From: Paenibacillus oryzae
GTDB lineage: Bacteria; Bacillota; Bacilli; Paenibacillales; Paenibacillaceae
NCBI RefSeq assembly: GCF_001675045.1
Contig: NZ_LYPA01000064.1
Span: 310,001 to 374,000, forward strand
Reading direction: 5' to 3'
Length of the DNA stretch: 64,000 nucleotides
Each line of letters begins with the position of its first letter. Position 1 is the stretch's first letter. The translations under genes and the position numbers were made by a program. The notes beneath the pieces are model-generated. The model saw nothing but the letters and a program-made list of their open reading frames with translations. It made no database searches and had not been told where the DNA came from. Positions 8,649-18,760 of this stretch are shown in pieces.

Positions 8649-9362
8649 TCATTCCTCCTCTTTTCCAACCAGAATGGTACCCAATCTGACCCAGGTCGCA
8701 CCTTCCTCTATGGCTACTTCAAAATCATTAGACATCCCCATCGACAAATGAATCAGCTCATGACCAAAGGAAGATTTTTTCTGGGCTTCCCCGAGCAATT
8801 CCCGCAGAGCCCGGAATACCGGTCTTGTTTCTTCAGGCTCAGCCTCGTAAGGAGCCATTGTCATCAAACCGATAGGCTTGATAGAGGGAAACGCCCGCAG
8901 GCTGTCCAGAAAGGGCAGCAGCTCCTGTGGCTGGATTCCTTGCTTGGAGGCTTCGCCGGATACATTCACCTGAATAAAACACGGGACCTCAACCTGCAAA
9001 GCAGACGCGCTTTTGTGAATAGCTTCCGCAAGCGACAGCCTGTCCAGCGAATGAATGTATGTAAATTTGCCTATGACGTCCTTGGCTTTATTGGATTGCA
9101 GCGAGCCGATAAAATGCCACACAGGTTTATCCTCTGCTGCTTCCTCTCCGCCGTTCATTGCAACCCACTTATTTTTTGCGTCCTGCCACCGGTTTTCGCC
9201 AAGATGCCGCAGTCCGCCCTGAAAGGCTTCGCGCGCCCGCTCCAGCGAGACATATTTGGTCACCGCAATGACATGAACGTCCTCCCGCCGTCTGCCGGAC
9301 CGCTGACAAGCTGCATCAATTCTGGCTTCAACGTCTTGAATATGCTCCTGAATCCGTTTCAT
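8649..9362 (-). CDS. ylmE: PLP-binding homeostasis protein YlmE (YggS/PLPBP family)
   Basis: A 237-residue alanine-racemase-fold protein that binds pyridoxal phosphate without known catalysis and buffers PLP and amino-acid pools. The PLP lysine is expected in VIAVTKYVS (residues 29-37); GLMTMAPY and the HLSMGMSNDFEVAIEEGATWVRLGT region near the C-terminus are family hallmarks. ATG 9362 is chosen over a GTG at 9371 because GGAAAGG is 8 bases upstream. The gene begins just inside the end of pgeF, so translation is probably coupled. Confidence 0.93.
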   Translation of the reverse strand: MKRIQEHIQDVEARIDAACQRSGRRREDVHVIAVTKYVSLERAREAFQGGLRHLGENRWQDAKNKWVAMNGGEEAAEDKPVWHFIGSLQSNKAKDVIGKFTYIHSLDRLSLAEAIHKSASALQVEVPCFIQVNVSGEASKQGIQPQELLPFLDSLRAFPSIKPIGLMTMAPYEAEPEETRPVFRALRELLGEAQKKSSFGHELIHLSMGMSNDFEVAIEEGATWVRLGTILVGKEEE

Positions 9363-9367
9363 CACTT

Positions 9368-10267
9368 TCACCTTTCCGCCATGCCTAAAAAACTGGCCAT
9401 ACGTCCCGTTTTGCCCCCCTCCATCCGGTGGGAGTAAAACAAATCACACCTGCAACCGGTGCACCACTTGCTTAATTCGATACGACTCGGCAAAATTCCT
9501 GCTTTTATCATAATCTGTCGGTTTATTTCTTTCAAGTTCAGCCTGGCTTTGCCGTCAGTTGAAAGCTCCATCGCTTCATGGGCGGCTGTAGGCTCAAGCT
9601 CCATCCCTTCAATCAGCTTTGCCATCTGCTCGATAACGGGTCCGTCAACCTCATAACAGCAAGCTCCAATGGCCGGCCCAACCGCCGCCAGCATATCGTT
9701 TGGAGATGAACCGTATTCTCTTGCCATCAAATCGATAGTGGTTTGCGCAATGGCACCCGCCGTTCCGCGCCAGCCGGCATGAGCCAGTCCAATCGCCTCA
9801 TTGACGGGATCATAAAAATAAAGCGGAACGCAATCCGCATAAAGTGAGGTCAGCAGCACGCCTTTAACATCCGTAACAAGAGCGTCGCAGCCAAGCAGCG
9901 TATCCTGCAAGGAAAACCTGCCCTTGCCGCGCTCTGCGGACGTTACCTTGACCGCTCTGGACCCATGAACCTGCTCCCCGCATGTCCAGGCGTCGAAGCT
10001 CCAGCCAAGGCTTTCCGCAACCAGCTGTCTGTTTTTGATAACATCAGCGTCCTCGTCGCCCACATGCAGCCCCAGATTCAATGTATGCCACGGCTCGCGG
10101 CTGACTCCTCCATGCCTGCCGGTAAAGCCTGCGCTAAGTCCTTCATGCTTCTCCATCCAGCCATTCAGCAAAAAAAGGGTTGTATCATTATCCGATGTTT
10201 GCTCTGTGCTCCCTTTGTTACTGGCCTTTACCTCTTTATTCTCAGCCTTTAATTGAAACGGTTCCAT
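9368..10267 (-). CDS. pgeF: Laccase-domain purine nucleoside phosphorylase (YlmD/PgeF)
   Basis: A 299-residue member of the YfiH/YlmD family. Characterised members act on purine nucleosides (phosphorolysis and adenosine deamination); an editing role in peptidoglycan assembly is reported for E. coli PgeF. The metal-ligand set is present: H101 in EQVHGS, C146 in YADCVPL and H163 in LAHAGWRGT. The first 30 residues are polar and variable. The ATG follows GGAGGGGAATT. It is in the conserved ylmC-ylmD-ylmE-sepF order. Confidence 0.93.
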   Translation of the reverse strand: MEPFQLKAENKEVKASNKGSTEQTSDNDTTLFLLNGWMEKHEGLSAGFTGRHGGVSREPWHTLNLGLHVGDEDADVIKNRQLVAESLGWSFDAWTCGEQVHGSRAVKVTSAERGKGRFSLQDTLLGCDALVTDVKGVLLTSLYADCVPLYFYDPVNEAIGLAHAGWRGTAGAIAQTTIDLMAREYGSSPNDMLAAVGPAIGACCYEVDGPVIEQMAKLIEGMELEPTAAHEAMELSTDGKARLNLKEINRQIMIKAGILPSRIELSKWCTGCRCDLFYSHRMEGGKTGRMASFLGMAER

Positions 10268-10411
10268 AATTCCCCTCCGTCCAGCAATAATCCTGATGAT
10301 GCGTATAGATAACTAAAGTGTACTCAATTCGGACGGCAACTTGCAAATGATCATGGAAAACGGATCCCGCCTTTGTGGACCGGCAGGCTACTCAAGGTGG
10401 CCATCGTTTTA

Positions 10412-10687
10412 TCATCCATGAAAATCTTCATCCTCGCTTTTCAGAACCTTGGTCTCCTCCATCCGGACCAATACAACGTCCGCTCCAATCTTTACAATGT
10501 TGCGCCAAGGAATGACGATTTCGGTGCCGTTGCTGCCAAACAGGCCAAATACTTTTGTATATTGCGGCACAACTATGGAGTCAATGCGACCCTGCCGCAA
10601 ATCCAGTTCAAGGTCGCTAATATGGCCCAGCTTTTTTCCGTCAACGATATTAATAACATCCTTGGATTGAAAATCGGATATTTTCAT
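10412..10687 (-). CDS. ylmC: YlmC/YmxH-family PRC-barrel protein
   Basis: A 91-residue single PRC-barrel protein: MKISDFQSKDVINI, then DGKKLGHISDLELDLRQGRI and IPWRNIVKIGADVVLV. YlmC/YmxH proteins are conserved in spore formers; YmxH is linked to sporulation, but no mechanism is known. The ATG follows a G-rich AAGGTGAGCCGTT. It lies between sigG and pgeF as in B. subtilis, where ylmA also intervenes; there is no ylmA here. Confidence 0.88.
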   Translation of the reverse strand: MKISDFQSKDVINIVDGKKLGHISDLELDLRQGRIDSIVVPQYTKVFGLFGSNGTEIVIPWRNIVKIGADVVLVRMEETKVLKSEDEDFHG

Positions 10688-10792
10688 AACGGCTCACCTT
10701 CATTTCCGCCGGAGCTTTGTCTCCGCAAGTTTGTATTAGTATATGAGCCGTCCGCCCAAAATGTCCCCTTCCGTAAAAACAAGCCGTATAAT

Positions 10793-10836
10793 CAACAAAA
10801 GGCTGCCGCGCATCATCGCGCAGCAGCCTTTTGTTG
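10793..10836 (-). terminator. Hairpin downstream of sigG
   Basis: CAACAAAAGGCTGC and GCAGCCTTTTGTTG flank a GC-rich inner stem (GCGC/GCGC with an ATCAT loop). The T-content after the stem is modest. It is a probable sigG terminator, possibly bidirectional. Confidence 0.65.
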
Positions 10837-10906
10837 AAACCAATCATTTTCGGGGCGCTATCGTTATATGAACGAAGCATTAACAAGCTATGCTAATCAG
10901 GCTCAT

Positions 10907-11689
10907 TCAGGTCTTGACATGCTTCTGCATCTGGCCAATCGCCGATTTTTCCAGCCTGGAGACCTGAGCTTGCGAGATGCCGATTTCATCAGCTACCTCC
11001 ATCTGGGTTTTTCCTTCAAAAAAACGCATGGACAGAATCATTTTTTCTCTGTCGTTCAGCTTTTGCATCGCTTCCCGCAGGGCGATTTCCTCGATCCAGG
11101 AAACATCCTTGTTCCGTTCGTCGCTAATTTGGTCCATTACATAGATGGGGTCTCCGCCGTCATGATAGATGGGCTCAAACAAGGAAACCGGGTCCTGGAT
11201 GGCATCCAGCGCAAAAACGACATCCTCCTTCGGCACATTCAGCGCTTCCGATATTTCAAAGATCGTTGGTTCTCTTGAATTACGGTTGGTCAAGCTGTCG
11301 CGCACCTGAAGCGCCTTGTATGCAATATCCCGCAGGCTTCGTGAAACCCGAATGGGGTTATTGTCTCTCAAGTAACGGCGGATTTCGCCGATAATCATCG
11401 GTACGGCATAGGTGGAAAATTTGACATTTTGGCCAAGGTCGAAATTATCGATCGCCTTCATGAGTCCGATGCAGCCAACCTGGAACAGGTCGTCCACAAA
11501 CTCTCCCCTGTTGTTGAACCGCTGGATAACGCTTAGTACAAGCCGCAGATTTCCGTTGACTAATTTTTCTCTTGCCGTCCATTCCTTCCGTGTTTGCAGC
11601 GCTGTAAACAATTCGCGCATTTCGACATTCGTCAGAACAGGCAGCTTCGCAGTATCTACTCCACAGATCTCGACTTTGTTTCGGGTCAA
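10907..11689 (-). CDS. sigG: Forespore sigma factor SigG
   Basis: Late forespore RNA polymerase sigma factor. Region 2 is clear (NLRLVLSVIQRFNNRGEFVDDLFQVGCIGLMKAIDNFDL), followed by region 3 and a region 4 helix-turn-helix (TQMEVADEIGISQAQVSRLEKSA). I place the start at TTG 11689, giving MTRNKVEICGVDT, which aligns with the B. subtilis start and lies 8 bases after GGGAGG; ATGs at 11692 and 11695 are closer to that site. Length is about 260 residues. It sits downstream of sigE, separated by 235 bases, consistent with an independent forespore promoter plus read-through from spoIIGA-sigE. Confidence 0.97.
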   Translation of the reverse strand: MTRNKVEICGVDTAKLPVLTNVEMRELFTALQTRKEWTAREKLVNGNLRLVLSVIQRFNNRGEFVDDLFQVGCIGLMKAIDNFDLGQNVKFSTYAVPMIIGEIRRYLRDNNPIRVSRSLRDIAYKALQVRDSLTNRNSREPTIFEISEALNVPKEDVVFALDAIQDPVSLFEPIYHDGGDPIYVMDQISDERNKDVSWIEEIALREAMQKLNDREKMILSMRFFEGKTQMEVADEIGISQAQVSRLEKSAIGQMQKHVKT

Positions 11690-11924
11690 CATCATTACCT
11701 CCCAAGGAGAAACATTAATCTACATTATCTCCCGGGGTCCTCATTTTATTCCTTTTTCGAAACCATGCAGGCAACCCTTGCCGGCCTGTTTTGACGCCAT
11801 AACACGCCGCTGCCATCCCTGTCAAATGCCGCTTTATAAAGCGCGTTGCAGCAGCAATAATTGAGCATTTTCGCTCCAAACCTGACTATGATTACTCCTG
11901 CAAAATTTCTGCGAAGCGGTAAGA

Positions 11925-12647
11925 TTAAACCATTTTGTTGAACTCCTTGCGCAAACGCTTGATGATTCGCTTTTCCAGCCGCGAAATATAGGACTGCGAT
12001 ATGCCAAGCATATCTGCAACATCTTTTTGCGTTTTTTCCTCTCCGTCCGCAAGTCCAAAACGAAGCTCCATAATAATCCGCTCGCGCTCCGACAGCTTGT
12101 CGAGCGCCTTGTGCAGCAGCTTGCGATCCACCTGCTCCTCAATATTCCGGTAGATCGTGTCGTTTTCCGTTCCCAATACGTCGGAAAGCAGCAGCTCATT
12201 GCCGTCCCAGTCGATGTTCAATGGCTCGTCAAAAGAAACCTCCGTGCGCGTCTTGCTGTTGCGGCGCAAATACATCAAAATTTCATTTTCAATGCATCGG
12301 GACGCATAGGTGGCAAGCTTGATCTTTTTTTCGGGATCAAACGTGTTGACGGCCTTGATCAGTCCAATCGCGCCGATAGATACCAGGTCTTCGATATGAA
12401 TGCCCGTATTTTCGAACTTGCGGGCGATGTAAACGACCAGCCGCAAATTGCGTTCGATCAGCATAGCCCGGATGGCAGCATCGCCGGAGGGAAGCTTCTC
12501 CAGCAAATATTCCTCTTCCTCGCGGGTCAGCGGCGGCGGAAGCGCCTCGCTGCCGCCAATATAATAGAGCTCCTCGCTTTTTAGCCCAAATAAAAACAAC
12601 ACACGATAATAATACAACTGCAATACGAGCTTATACTTGACGAGCAT
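11925..12647 (-). CDS. sigE: Mother-cell sigma factor SigE (pro-form)
   Basis: Early mother-cell sigma factor, made as an inactive precursor. ATG 12647 lies 9 bases after GGGGAGGG and gives a 27-residue pro-sequence ending before [13 protein letters not shown], the same length as in B. subtilis. Region 2 ([41 protein letters not shown]) and region 4 ([24 protein letters not shown]) are intact. The total is 240 residues. SpoIIGA, encoded immediately upstream, is the processing protease, so the pair forms a self-contained spoIIG operon. Confidence 0.97.
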   Translation of the reverse strand: MLVKYKLVLQLYYYRVLFLFGLKSEELYYIGGSEALPPPLTREEEEYLLEKLPSGDAAIRAMLIERNLRLVVYIARKFENTGIHIEDLVSIGAIGLIKAVNTFDPEKKIKLATYASRCIENEILMYLRRNSKTRTEVSFDEPLNIDWDGNELLLSDVLGTENDTIYRNIEEQVDRKLLHKALDKLSERERIIMELRFGLADGEEKTQKDVADMLGISQSYISRLEKRIIKRLRKEFNKMV

Positions 12648-12687
12648 TAGGCCCATCCCTCCCCGATGAATTGTGCGGATTTTTCTG

Positions 12688-13605
12688 TTACTGCTGTACC
12701 ATTGACGGATGGATAATCGCTTGATAAGCACCGTCTGCAGCAAGCTTGCCGCCGTCCAAACCAATAAGCACCTTGCTTGTTTCATAAACTTGTCCATTGC
12801 GATTGATCTCAACAGAATCCGGCTTGACCGCCAGCATAAACTGCGAGCCGCGATTGATACCCCGGAACGGAACCAGCCTTAGACGATCCTGCCAGGCAAA
12901 AGGCTCCGAATCCAAACCAGCAATCAGCCGGTCGACCTGACTGTCGCGTATTCCCTTCAGCCAAGCAGGCGGCAGCTCGTTCTCCCAATTGGACGCCTCC
13001 ATCACCATGACCGGCGTACGCGTCAGCGGGTCATACAATTGGTTGCCGGTGTCGATCAGCCCCTTGCATGTACAGGTCGCAGAGCCGATAACAACGGTTA
13101 CCTCGGCGATATGCTGCTGCACCAGCTCCTTCTCTCGTTTTCCTCTCAGAACCGAACGAAACAGATAGAGGCCAATGAGAAAAGCGGCTACCAAATAAAA
13201 AAGGCCCATCTTGAATTCCGCAGTTACGCTCCCGCTGACCAGTGAAATCGTTCTCCACATTTCCCCCGAGCCTTGCATGGTCAAATAATAGAGTCCGATA
13301 ATCGCTCCCGCAGCAACAAAATTTACGCAATAAAAAGCTGCCGTTATTGCCGAAAAATGCTGCAATGAACGGAATCCAAACGCAATCCAGAGCATGAATA
13401 GCGAAAAAAGCACCTTGATCCCTAGCGAAAAAAGAAATGACAGTTGCGGAAACAAGGTAAGGGCTACGTAGCTTGCGCCAAAAGCGGAGGCAGCCAAAAT
13501 TCGCCACTTGCTGGGTCGCATATTTCTAACCCACGCCGTCGTCAGCAGCACAGCGCCGTCTACGAGCAGCTCTCGCAAAAACAAGATGTCAATATAAATG
13601 GCCAT
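12688..13605 (-). CDS. spoIIGA: Pro-SigE processing aspartic protease SpoIIGA
   Basis: Septum-localised protease that removes the pro-sequence of SigE after a forespore signal (SpoIIR). It has 305 residues. Five hydrophobic segments occupy residues 1-150 and a cytoplasmic protease domain follows. The aspartyl protease motif LIDTGNQL places the catalytic Asp at D185. The ATG follows GGAAGGACTACAC. The gap upstream (13606-13817) contains the ftsZ terminator and one 0A-box-like word (TTTGTCGAG, about 13728-13736), compatible with Spo0A control; the rest of the promoter is unclear. Confidence 0.95.
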   Translation of the reverse strand: MAIYIDILFLRELLVDGAVLLTTAWVRNMRPSKWRILAASAFGASYVALTLFPQLSFLFSLGIKVLFSLFMLWIAFGFRSLQHFSAITAAFYCVNFVAAGAIIGLYYLTMQGSGEMWRTISLVSGSVTAEFKMGLFYLVAAFLIGLYLFRSVLRGKREKELVQQHIAEVTVVIGSATCTCKGLIDTGNQLYDPLTRTPVMVMEASNWENELPPAWLKGIRDSQVDRLIAGLDSEPFAWQDRLRLVPFRGINRGSQFMLAVKPDSVEINRNGQVYETSKVLIGLDGGKLAADGAYQAIIHPSMVQQ

Positions 13606-13744
13606 GTGTAGTCCTTCCTACGTTTGGAGTTACATCGGGCAGCACTCGGCGCGGAGAACGATTGAGACTAGTATAGGTTAATCCTATTTCAAAGTCTGTC
13701 TATTCATGACGGCTGAAGGCCTCTTTTTTTGTCGAGGAGGCATA

Positions 13745-13782
13745 TAAAAAACGCCTCTTCGTATAAATACGAAAAGGCGTTG
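13745..13782 (-). terminator. Intrinsic terminator after ftsZ
   Basis: On the minus strand AACGCCT pairs with AGGCGTT, enclosing a second stem (TTCGTAT/ATACGAA), and TTTTTT follows directly. It separates ftsAZ from spoIIGA. Confidence 0.88.
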
Positions 13783-13817
13783 TTCATTTTTATGTCTCTA
13801 TTCGGTTCGCGTTGCGA

Positions 13818-14939
13818 TTAACGATCGTTGCGAGGCTGCTTGCGCAGGAAGGCCGGAATTTCAAGCTGGTCGCTGGATACGCCAGCGCCAAAAGGCTTAA
13901 CGCTTGCGTTGCTTGCTGACTGTCGGACATCCTGCTGCTCAACCGGCTGGCTAGCGCCTCTGCGCGTGGTAGCGGCAGGCATAGCCTTGGCTTCAAATCC
14001 GGTGGCTATGACCGTAACCTTGATTTCATCCTTCATTTCCTCTTGAATCATAGCGCCAAAAATCATGTTGACGTCCTGATCGGATGCCGAAATGACAATT
14101 TCCGCAGCTTCGTTAACTTCGTACAGGGACAGGTTGCTGCCGCCCGTAATATTCATGATAACGCCGCGCGCGCCGTCAATCGACGTTTCCAGAAGCGGGC
14201 TCATAATCGCTTTTCGAGCTGCCTCCGCTGCGCGATTTTCGCCGGAAGCAATACCAATGCCCATCAGAGCGGAGCCGCGCTCCGTCATAATGGTTTTTAC
14301 GTCGGCAAAGTCAAGGTTGATGAGGGCCGGCTCGGCAATCAGATCGGAAATACCCTGAACGGCCTGACGAAGAACGTTGTCCGCCTCGCGGAACGCCTCC
14401 AGCATTGGCGTCTTTTTGTCGACGATCTCAAGTAGGCGGTCATTCGGAATTACGATCAGCGTATCTACCTTTTCCTTCAAGGCTTCAATACCTTGCTCCG
14501 CTTGACTGGAACGCTTGCGGCCTTCGAAGGTAAACGGCCGCGTCACGACGCCAACCGTCAACGCCCCGCATTCACGAGCGATTTCGGCGATAACGGGAGC
14601 CGCTCCCGTACCAGTGCCGCCGCCCATGCCTGCCGTTACAAATACCATATCGGAGCCCTTGAGCTGATTCATAATCAGCTCGCGTGATTCCTCAGCCGCT
14701 TTATGACCAACCTCCGGATTAGCTCCTGCTCCAAGGCCGCGGGTCAGCTTGTCCCCGATTTGAAGCTTATGCTCCGACTTTGCCAGGTTTAACGCCTGTG
14801 CGTCGGTATTTACAGTAATGAATTCTACGCCTTTTACTCCATTTTCAATCATTCGGTTGACGGCATTGCTGCCGCCTCCGCCAACGCCAATGACTTTTAT
14901 TTGTGCAAGCTGTTCAAGCTCCAAGTCGAATTCCAACAT
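13818..14939 (-). CDS. ftsZ: Cell-division tubulin homologue FtsZ
   Basis: GTPase that polymerises into the Z-ring. It has 373 residues. The nucleotide-binding signature GGGTGTG is at residues 106-112, and the GTPase-activating loop [11 protein letters not shown] is downstream. A short variable linker ends in the conserved peptide [10 protein letters not shown], which binds FtsA, SepF and other partners. ATG 14939 ([23 protein letters not shown]) aligns with B. subtilis FtsZ and lies 9 bases after GGGGGA; an ATG at 14945 and a TTG at 14960 are less likely. It starts only 18 bases after ftsA. Confidence 0.98.
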   Translation of the reverse strand: MLEFDLELEQLAQIKVIGVGGGGSNAVNRMIENGVKGVEFITVNTDAQALNLAKSEHKLQIGDKLTRGLGAGANPEVGHKAAEESRELIMNQLKGSDMVFVTAGMGGGTGTGAAPVIAEIARECGALTVGVVTRPFTFEGRKRSSQAEQGIEALKEKVDTLIVIPNDRLLEIVDKKTPMLEAFREADNVLRQAVQGISDLIAEPALINLDFADVKTIMTERGSALMGIGIASGENRAAEAARKAIMSPLLETSIDGARGVIMNITGGSNLSLYEVNEAAEIVISASDQDVNMIFGAMIQEEMKDEIKVTVIATGFEAKAMPAATTRRGASQPVEQQDVRQSASNASVKPFGAGVSSDQLEIPAFLRKQPRNDR

Positions 14940-14956
14940 CGTCATGTGTCCCCCAG

Positions 14957-16198
14957 TCAAATAAATTCATTAAACATATTTTTGATTCGCTCAAACATAC
15001 CGGGTTTGGATGTGGCTGGAGAACTCGCCTTGCGGCTTGAAGCTTTCTTCATGGCGCCGGCACCTTTTGCTCCCATAAATTTCGATACGTATTGAATCAT
15101 GCCAACCCCGCTGCTGTATGCGGAATCCTTTACCCCGATGTAATCGGGCAGCGCAACGCGGACAGTGGCTTCCAGCTCCGCCTGCGCAAGCGCAACCGTG
15201 CCCGGAAGGGCAGCCGCGCCGCCCGTCAGCACATAGCCGTTGACTTTATCGCCATATCCCAGCCTGCGCACTTCCTGGCGGATCAACTGGAAAATTTCCT
15301 GCATGCGCGGCTCGATAATGCTGGCCAGATCGCGCTGCGTAAATTCCTTCTCCAGATTGGTGCCCATGCGCATAACTTTGAATTTGACGTCATCCGCCGC
15401 ATCGGCCGCGCTCGCGCAGCCGTATTTCAGCTTGAATTTTTCAGCATGCTCCGTTTGCGTGCGCAAGCCGTAAGCGATATCGTTCGTTACGAATTCCCCG
15501 CCGATAGGCAGACTGGATACAGCTGCCAGGCCACCCTGCTCGAATACCGCTATCGTACAGGAACCGGCTCCGATATCCGCCAGCACCGTTCCAATGCTTC
15601 GCTCGTCCTTCGTAAGAGACATCATGCCGGAAGCAAGCGACAGAAGGATAACGCCGGAAATGCGCAAGCCCGCTTTTTCCACGCAGCGCATCAAATTATG
15701 AATGGCTGTTTTTGCTCCTGTAACGATTGTTGCCTCCACCTCAAGGCGGACGCCGATCATGCCCCTGGGATCCGAAATGCCTTCCAGACCGTCCACTAGA
15801 TATTGCTTGGGCACAAGATTGATAATTTCCCGCTCCGGCGGCAGCGCGACCACCTTGGCCGCTTGCAGAACCCGTTCAATGTCCTCTTCACCGATTTCCC
15901 TGTCCTCATTGGATACGGCAACGACGCCATGATTGGTTTGCAGGCCGATATGATTGCCTTGAATACCGACATAAACGTCCGATATTTGAATGCCGACCAT
16001 CCGCTCCGCATGCTCTACCGCGCTGCGAATCGACTTGACGGTCTGGTCAATATCAACAATTGCTCCCTTGCGAATACCCTCCGAGTCGGCAGAACCCACT
16101 CCAATAATATTAATGGCTCCGTCGTTCATTTCTCCAATAATAGCTCGAACCTTGGATGTACCGATGTCCAAACTAACGATGATGTCATTGCTGCTCAA
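14957..16198 (-). CDS. ftsA: Actin-like division protein FtsA
   Basis: ATPase that anchors FtsZ filaments to the membrane. The 413-residue protein has the actin-fold phosphate 1 motif ([15 protein letters not shown]) at the N-terminus, an inserted 1C domain, phosphate 2 ([14 protein letters not shown]) and adenosine ([13 protein letters not shown]) motifs. It ends in the amphipathic membrane-targeting helix [13 protein letters not shown], preceded by a Ser/Ala/Lys-rich linker. It pairs with ftsZ. The 274-base gap before it contains a SigH-like promoter. Confidence 0.97.
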   Translation of the reverse strand: MSSNDIIVSLDIGTSKVRAIIGEMNDGAINIIGVGSADSEGIRKGAIVDIDQTVKSIRSAVEHAERMVGIQISDVYVGIQGNHIGLQTNHGVVAVSNEDREIGEEDIERVLQAAKVVALPPEREIINLVPKQYLVDGLEGISDPRGMIGVRLEVEATIVTGAKTAIHNLMRCVEKAGLRISGVILLSLASGMMSLTKDERSIGTVLADIGAGSCTIAVFEQGGLAAVSSLPIGGEFVTNDIAYGLRTQTEHAEKFKLKYGCASAADAADDVKFKVMRMGTNLEKEFTQRDLASIIEPRMQEIFQLIRQEVRRLGYGDKVNGYVLTGGAAALPGTVALAQAELEATVRVALPDYIGVKDSAYSSGVGMIQYVSKFMGAKGAGAMKKASSRKASSPATSKPGMFERIKNMFNEFI

Positions 16199-16272
16199 CC
16201 CGCGGCACCTCCGTTTCTTAAAAATAATAAGTGCGTTTATATAGTCGCGGTCTCTAACAAGTCTATCTACAT

Positions 16273-16299
16273 ATTCAACGTGCTTAATTATTTCCCTCT
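16273..16299 (-). promoter_or_regulatory. SigH-like promoter upstream of ftsA
   Basis: On the minus strand AGAGGGAAA (16299-16291) and GTTGAAT (16279-16273) are 11 bases apart. They match the SigH pattern RnAGGAwWW-N11/12-RnnGAAT with one mismatch. B. subtilis ftsAZ is known to have a SigH promoter that raises FtsZ at sporulation. Just upstream are two direct near-copies of TTCAGAAATGT of unknown meaning. Confidence 0.55.
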
Positions 16300-16472
16300 T
16301 TTTTGTTTCAACATTTTTTTCAGAAATGTTTCAGAAAATGTCGAGAGAAAGCTTGTCCTGCGCCTCTATTACGAAGAATACGCTGTAAATCCGCATTTTC
16401 GGGCAGGTATACGACTGTATGAAATTGTAGTACATAAGATTTTAACATTCTTTGCGGAAGAAAAGTAGCCAC

Positions 16473-17225
16473 TTAGGACCCAGATTCCACATTTTCTCCC
16501 TCACTGGAAAAAGGTACATACGTGTCGGCCAGCAGCATTGTAATCTTCCCAGGCTCTTGCGTTTCAATAACAGCGTTTAATGCTTCTATTTTTTCAGGCA
16601 GCACGGAAACAGCCGTGATGACCTCGAATTTGGTTCTCGTAAACATCCGGATCCGGTCAGGATAAGCCTTGGACGGAATCGGGGATATTTCGGACAAATC
16701 CGATAGCTGCTTCTCCGGAATAAGCGCCAGCTGCTTGGTCAGCTCCAGCTTGACGGGGTCTTCCTGCTCCCATCCGGTCAGGACGGGTTTGTTCATGAGA
16801 CCCGCTCCATCCTTGGGCGCGGCAACGCTTGTGCCGCTTGACAGCAATGCGGACAAGGCTCCATCCGCCGTTAGCTCAAAAGCAACAACGGGATGTTCAG
16901 TAACTGTAATTTTTACAACTCCGGGAAATATTTTTGTAACCTTTGCCTCTTTAACCTGAGTAAGCTCCTTAACCGCCGCTTCGATCGCCCCCGAGGAGGT
17001 TTGGAAAAAAGCGTCGCCTTTGGCAATCGGAATCACACTCCCAATCTGGGCCGCGGTTGCGTATTGATTGCCCGTTATTTGGATTTCCGATATTTTGCTG
17101 ATAGAGGAATTGAAAAAAAGCACAGCAAGCAAAGCCGCAAACAGCAGAATCAAAATCGCAAGCAGCTTTTTGTTGCCCTTCCGCTTGCGTTCCGGTTCTT
17201 TCAGTACAGGCATTTGGGTGTTCAC
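16473..17225 (-). CDS. divIB: Division protein DivIB (FtsQ-type, POTRA)
   Basis: A 250-residue bitopic membrane protein of the divisome. It has a short basic cytoplasmic tail (KEPERKRKGNKK), one transmembrane segment (residues about 20-40) and an extracellular POTRA domain (ISEIQITGNQYATAAQIGSVIPI), then the FtsQ beta domain ending near residue 240. It works with FtsL, and with DivIC encoded elsewhere. The start is a GTG; an ATG four codons later is possible. In B. subtilis murB precedes it; here murA does. Confidence 0.93.
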   Translation of the reverse strand: MNTQMPVLKEPERKRKGNKKLLAILILLFAALLAVLFFNSSISKISEIQITGNQYATAAQIGSVIPIAKGDAFFQTSSGAIEAAVKELTQVKEAKVTKIFPGVVKITVTEHPVVAFELTADGALSALLSSGTSVAAPKDGAGLMNKPVLTGWEQEDPVKLELTKQLALIPEKQLSDLSEISPIPSKAYPDRIRMFTRTKFEVITAVSVLPEKIEALNAVIETQEPGKITMLLADTYVPFSSEGENVESGS

Positions 17226-17320
17226 AGCTTGTCCATCATCTCCTCAAAACAGCGGCTTCTCTCTGCCCTTAGTGAATACGCAAGAGGAAGCCGAATGTTT
17301 CTATCGTTCATTTCATAGAA

Positions 17321-18589
17321 TTAATTATTAGGCACTGGCGAATATCTTGAAATGGTTGCTCCAAGCCGCTTCAGCATCTCCTCGATCCGGTCGTAGCCCC
17401 TGTCGATATGATGCACCTGCTCCACCACCGTGCGTCCCTGCGCCGCCAGACCGGCAATGACCAGCGCTGCTCCAGCCCGCAAATCCGTCGCCTCCACAGT
17501 AGCGCCGTAAAGCCGGGAAACGCCCCGAATAAAAGCTGCATTCATATCAACGCGGATATCGGCTCCCATCCGGGATAATTCATCAACATGCTTGAGCCGC
17601 CCTTCAAAAATCGTTTCCTTCATGACGCTGACGCCGTCCGCCAAAGCCAGCAGCACCATGACCTGCGATTGCAGATCTGTCGGAAAAGCAGGATAAGGCG
17701 AGGTAACAATTCTTTCAATAGCTTTTGGCCTTGCCGCCCCATCGACCCTTATTATATCATCGTCGATCGAGATTTGAACACCTGCGCGGCGCAGAACGTG
17801 AATAAGAGAGGACAAATGGGTCGGCTGCGTATCCAGCAGCGTCACGGCGCCGCGGGTCGCCGCAGCCGCAACCATGATGGTGCCCGCCACAATCCGATCC
17901 GGTATAATGCCGTATTTGCATGGCGTCAGCGAAGCAACACCCTCCACCGTAATGGTATCCGTGCCCGCTCCGATAATTTTTGCCCCCATTTCAATAAGGA
18001 AGGCTTGCAAATCGACGATTTCCGGCTCGCGCGCCGCATTATTGATCGTTGTCCGCCCTTCGGCCATTACGGCAGCCATCATAATGTTTTCCGTCGCCCC
18101 CACGCTTGGAAACGCTAGATGGATATCGCAGCCAATCAGCTTGTCAGCGCGGCAAATGATTTTGTTGCCGGTTTCCTCGATTACTGCCCCAAGGTCCTTA
18201 AGCCCCTGCAGGTGCAAATCGATTTTTCTTTCGCCGATGGCGCAGCCTCCGGGCAAATAAACCTGCGCCTCGCCAAACCGCGACAGAAGCGGGCCCATTA
18301 GAAAAATAGAGGAGCGCATCTGTTTCATTAAGTTTTCCGGCACATGAGAGGTATGAAGCGACGAAGTGTCAAGCGTCACTATCCCGTCGCCATGCTCCGC
18401 TCTGCAACCCAATTCGCGCAAAATGTTCAGCATCACGTCGATGTCCAGCAAATGGGGCACGCGTTCAAGAGTCGTCGTGCCTTCCGCCAGCAGGCTGGCG
18501 GCCAGAATCGGCAAAGCGGCATTTTTTGCTCCTTGGATCGCTATGGTTCCTGAGAGAGGTTTCCCGCCTTCAATCACCAATTTATCCAA
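17321..18589 (-). CDS. murA: UDP-GlcNAc 1-carboxyvinyltransferase MurA
   Basis: First committed step of peptidoglycan synthesis: transfer of enolpyruvate from PEP to UDP-GlcNAc. The protein is 422 residues with the inside-out alpha/beta-barrel repeats. The catalytic, fosfomycin-reactive cysteine is C116 in LPGGCAIGERKIDLHL; K22 in GAKNAALP and the RVDMNAAFIRG region are also typical. TTG 18589 follows GGAGGTGATACA. B. subtilis keeps its murA copies outside the dcw cluster, so this position between spoVE and divIB is a difference. The upstream gap holds a probable murB relic. Confidence 0.96.
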   Translation of the reverse strand: MDKLVIEGGKPLSGTIAIQGAKNAALPILAASLLAEGTTTLERVPHLLDIDVMLNILRELGCRAEHGDGIVTLDTSSLHTSHVPENLMKQMRSSIFLMGPLLSRFGEAQVYLPGGCAIGERKIDLHLQGLKDLGAVIEETGNKIICRADKLIGCDIHLAFPSVGATENIMMAAVMAEGRTTINNAAREPEIVDLQAFLIEMGAKIIGAGTDTITVEGVASLTPCKYGIIPDRIVAGTIMVAAAATRGAVTLLDTQPTHLSSLIHVLRRAGVQISIDDDIIRVDGAARPKAIERIVTSPYPAFPTDLQSQVMVLLALADGVSVMKETIFEGRLKHVDELSRMGADIRVDMNAAFIRGVSRLYGATVEATDLRAGAALVIAGLAAQGRTVVEQVHHIDRGYDRIEEMLKRLGATISRYSPVPNN

Positions 18590-18604
18590 TGTATCACCTC
18601 CGAA

Positions 18605-18760
18605 TTACCGCTCGCCCACCACCAATACGTCCGGCACCGGCGTGTTTGCGAAAAGACGGCTTCACGGTGCTTTTGGATATGGGCCATGAGGGCGAGTACC
18701 TCACCAACTCTCCTGTTTCCAGCAGAAAATCAGCATACATGTAACAAAAATGCGCGGCGC
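18605..18760 (-). pseudogene. Probable decayed 3' end of murB
   Basis: Minus-strand reading gives GEVLALMAHIQKHREAVFSQT (18705 downward), then, after a frame shift, TPVPDVLVVGER and TAA at 18605-18607. Together these resemble the MurB C-terminus, which in many bacteria reads roughly VLALI..V...V...G..L.PEV..VG. Upstream in the first frame an in-frame TGA sits where MurB would have HANFIVNTG. The relic's stop lies 15 bases before the murA start, the spacing expected for an operon neighbour. No intact murB or murG frame exists in 18590-18986. The match is by eye and unconfirmed. Confidence 0.5.
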
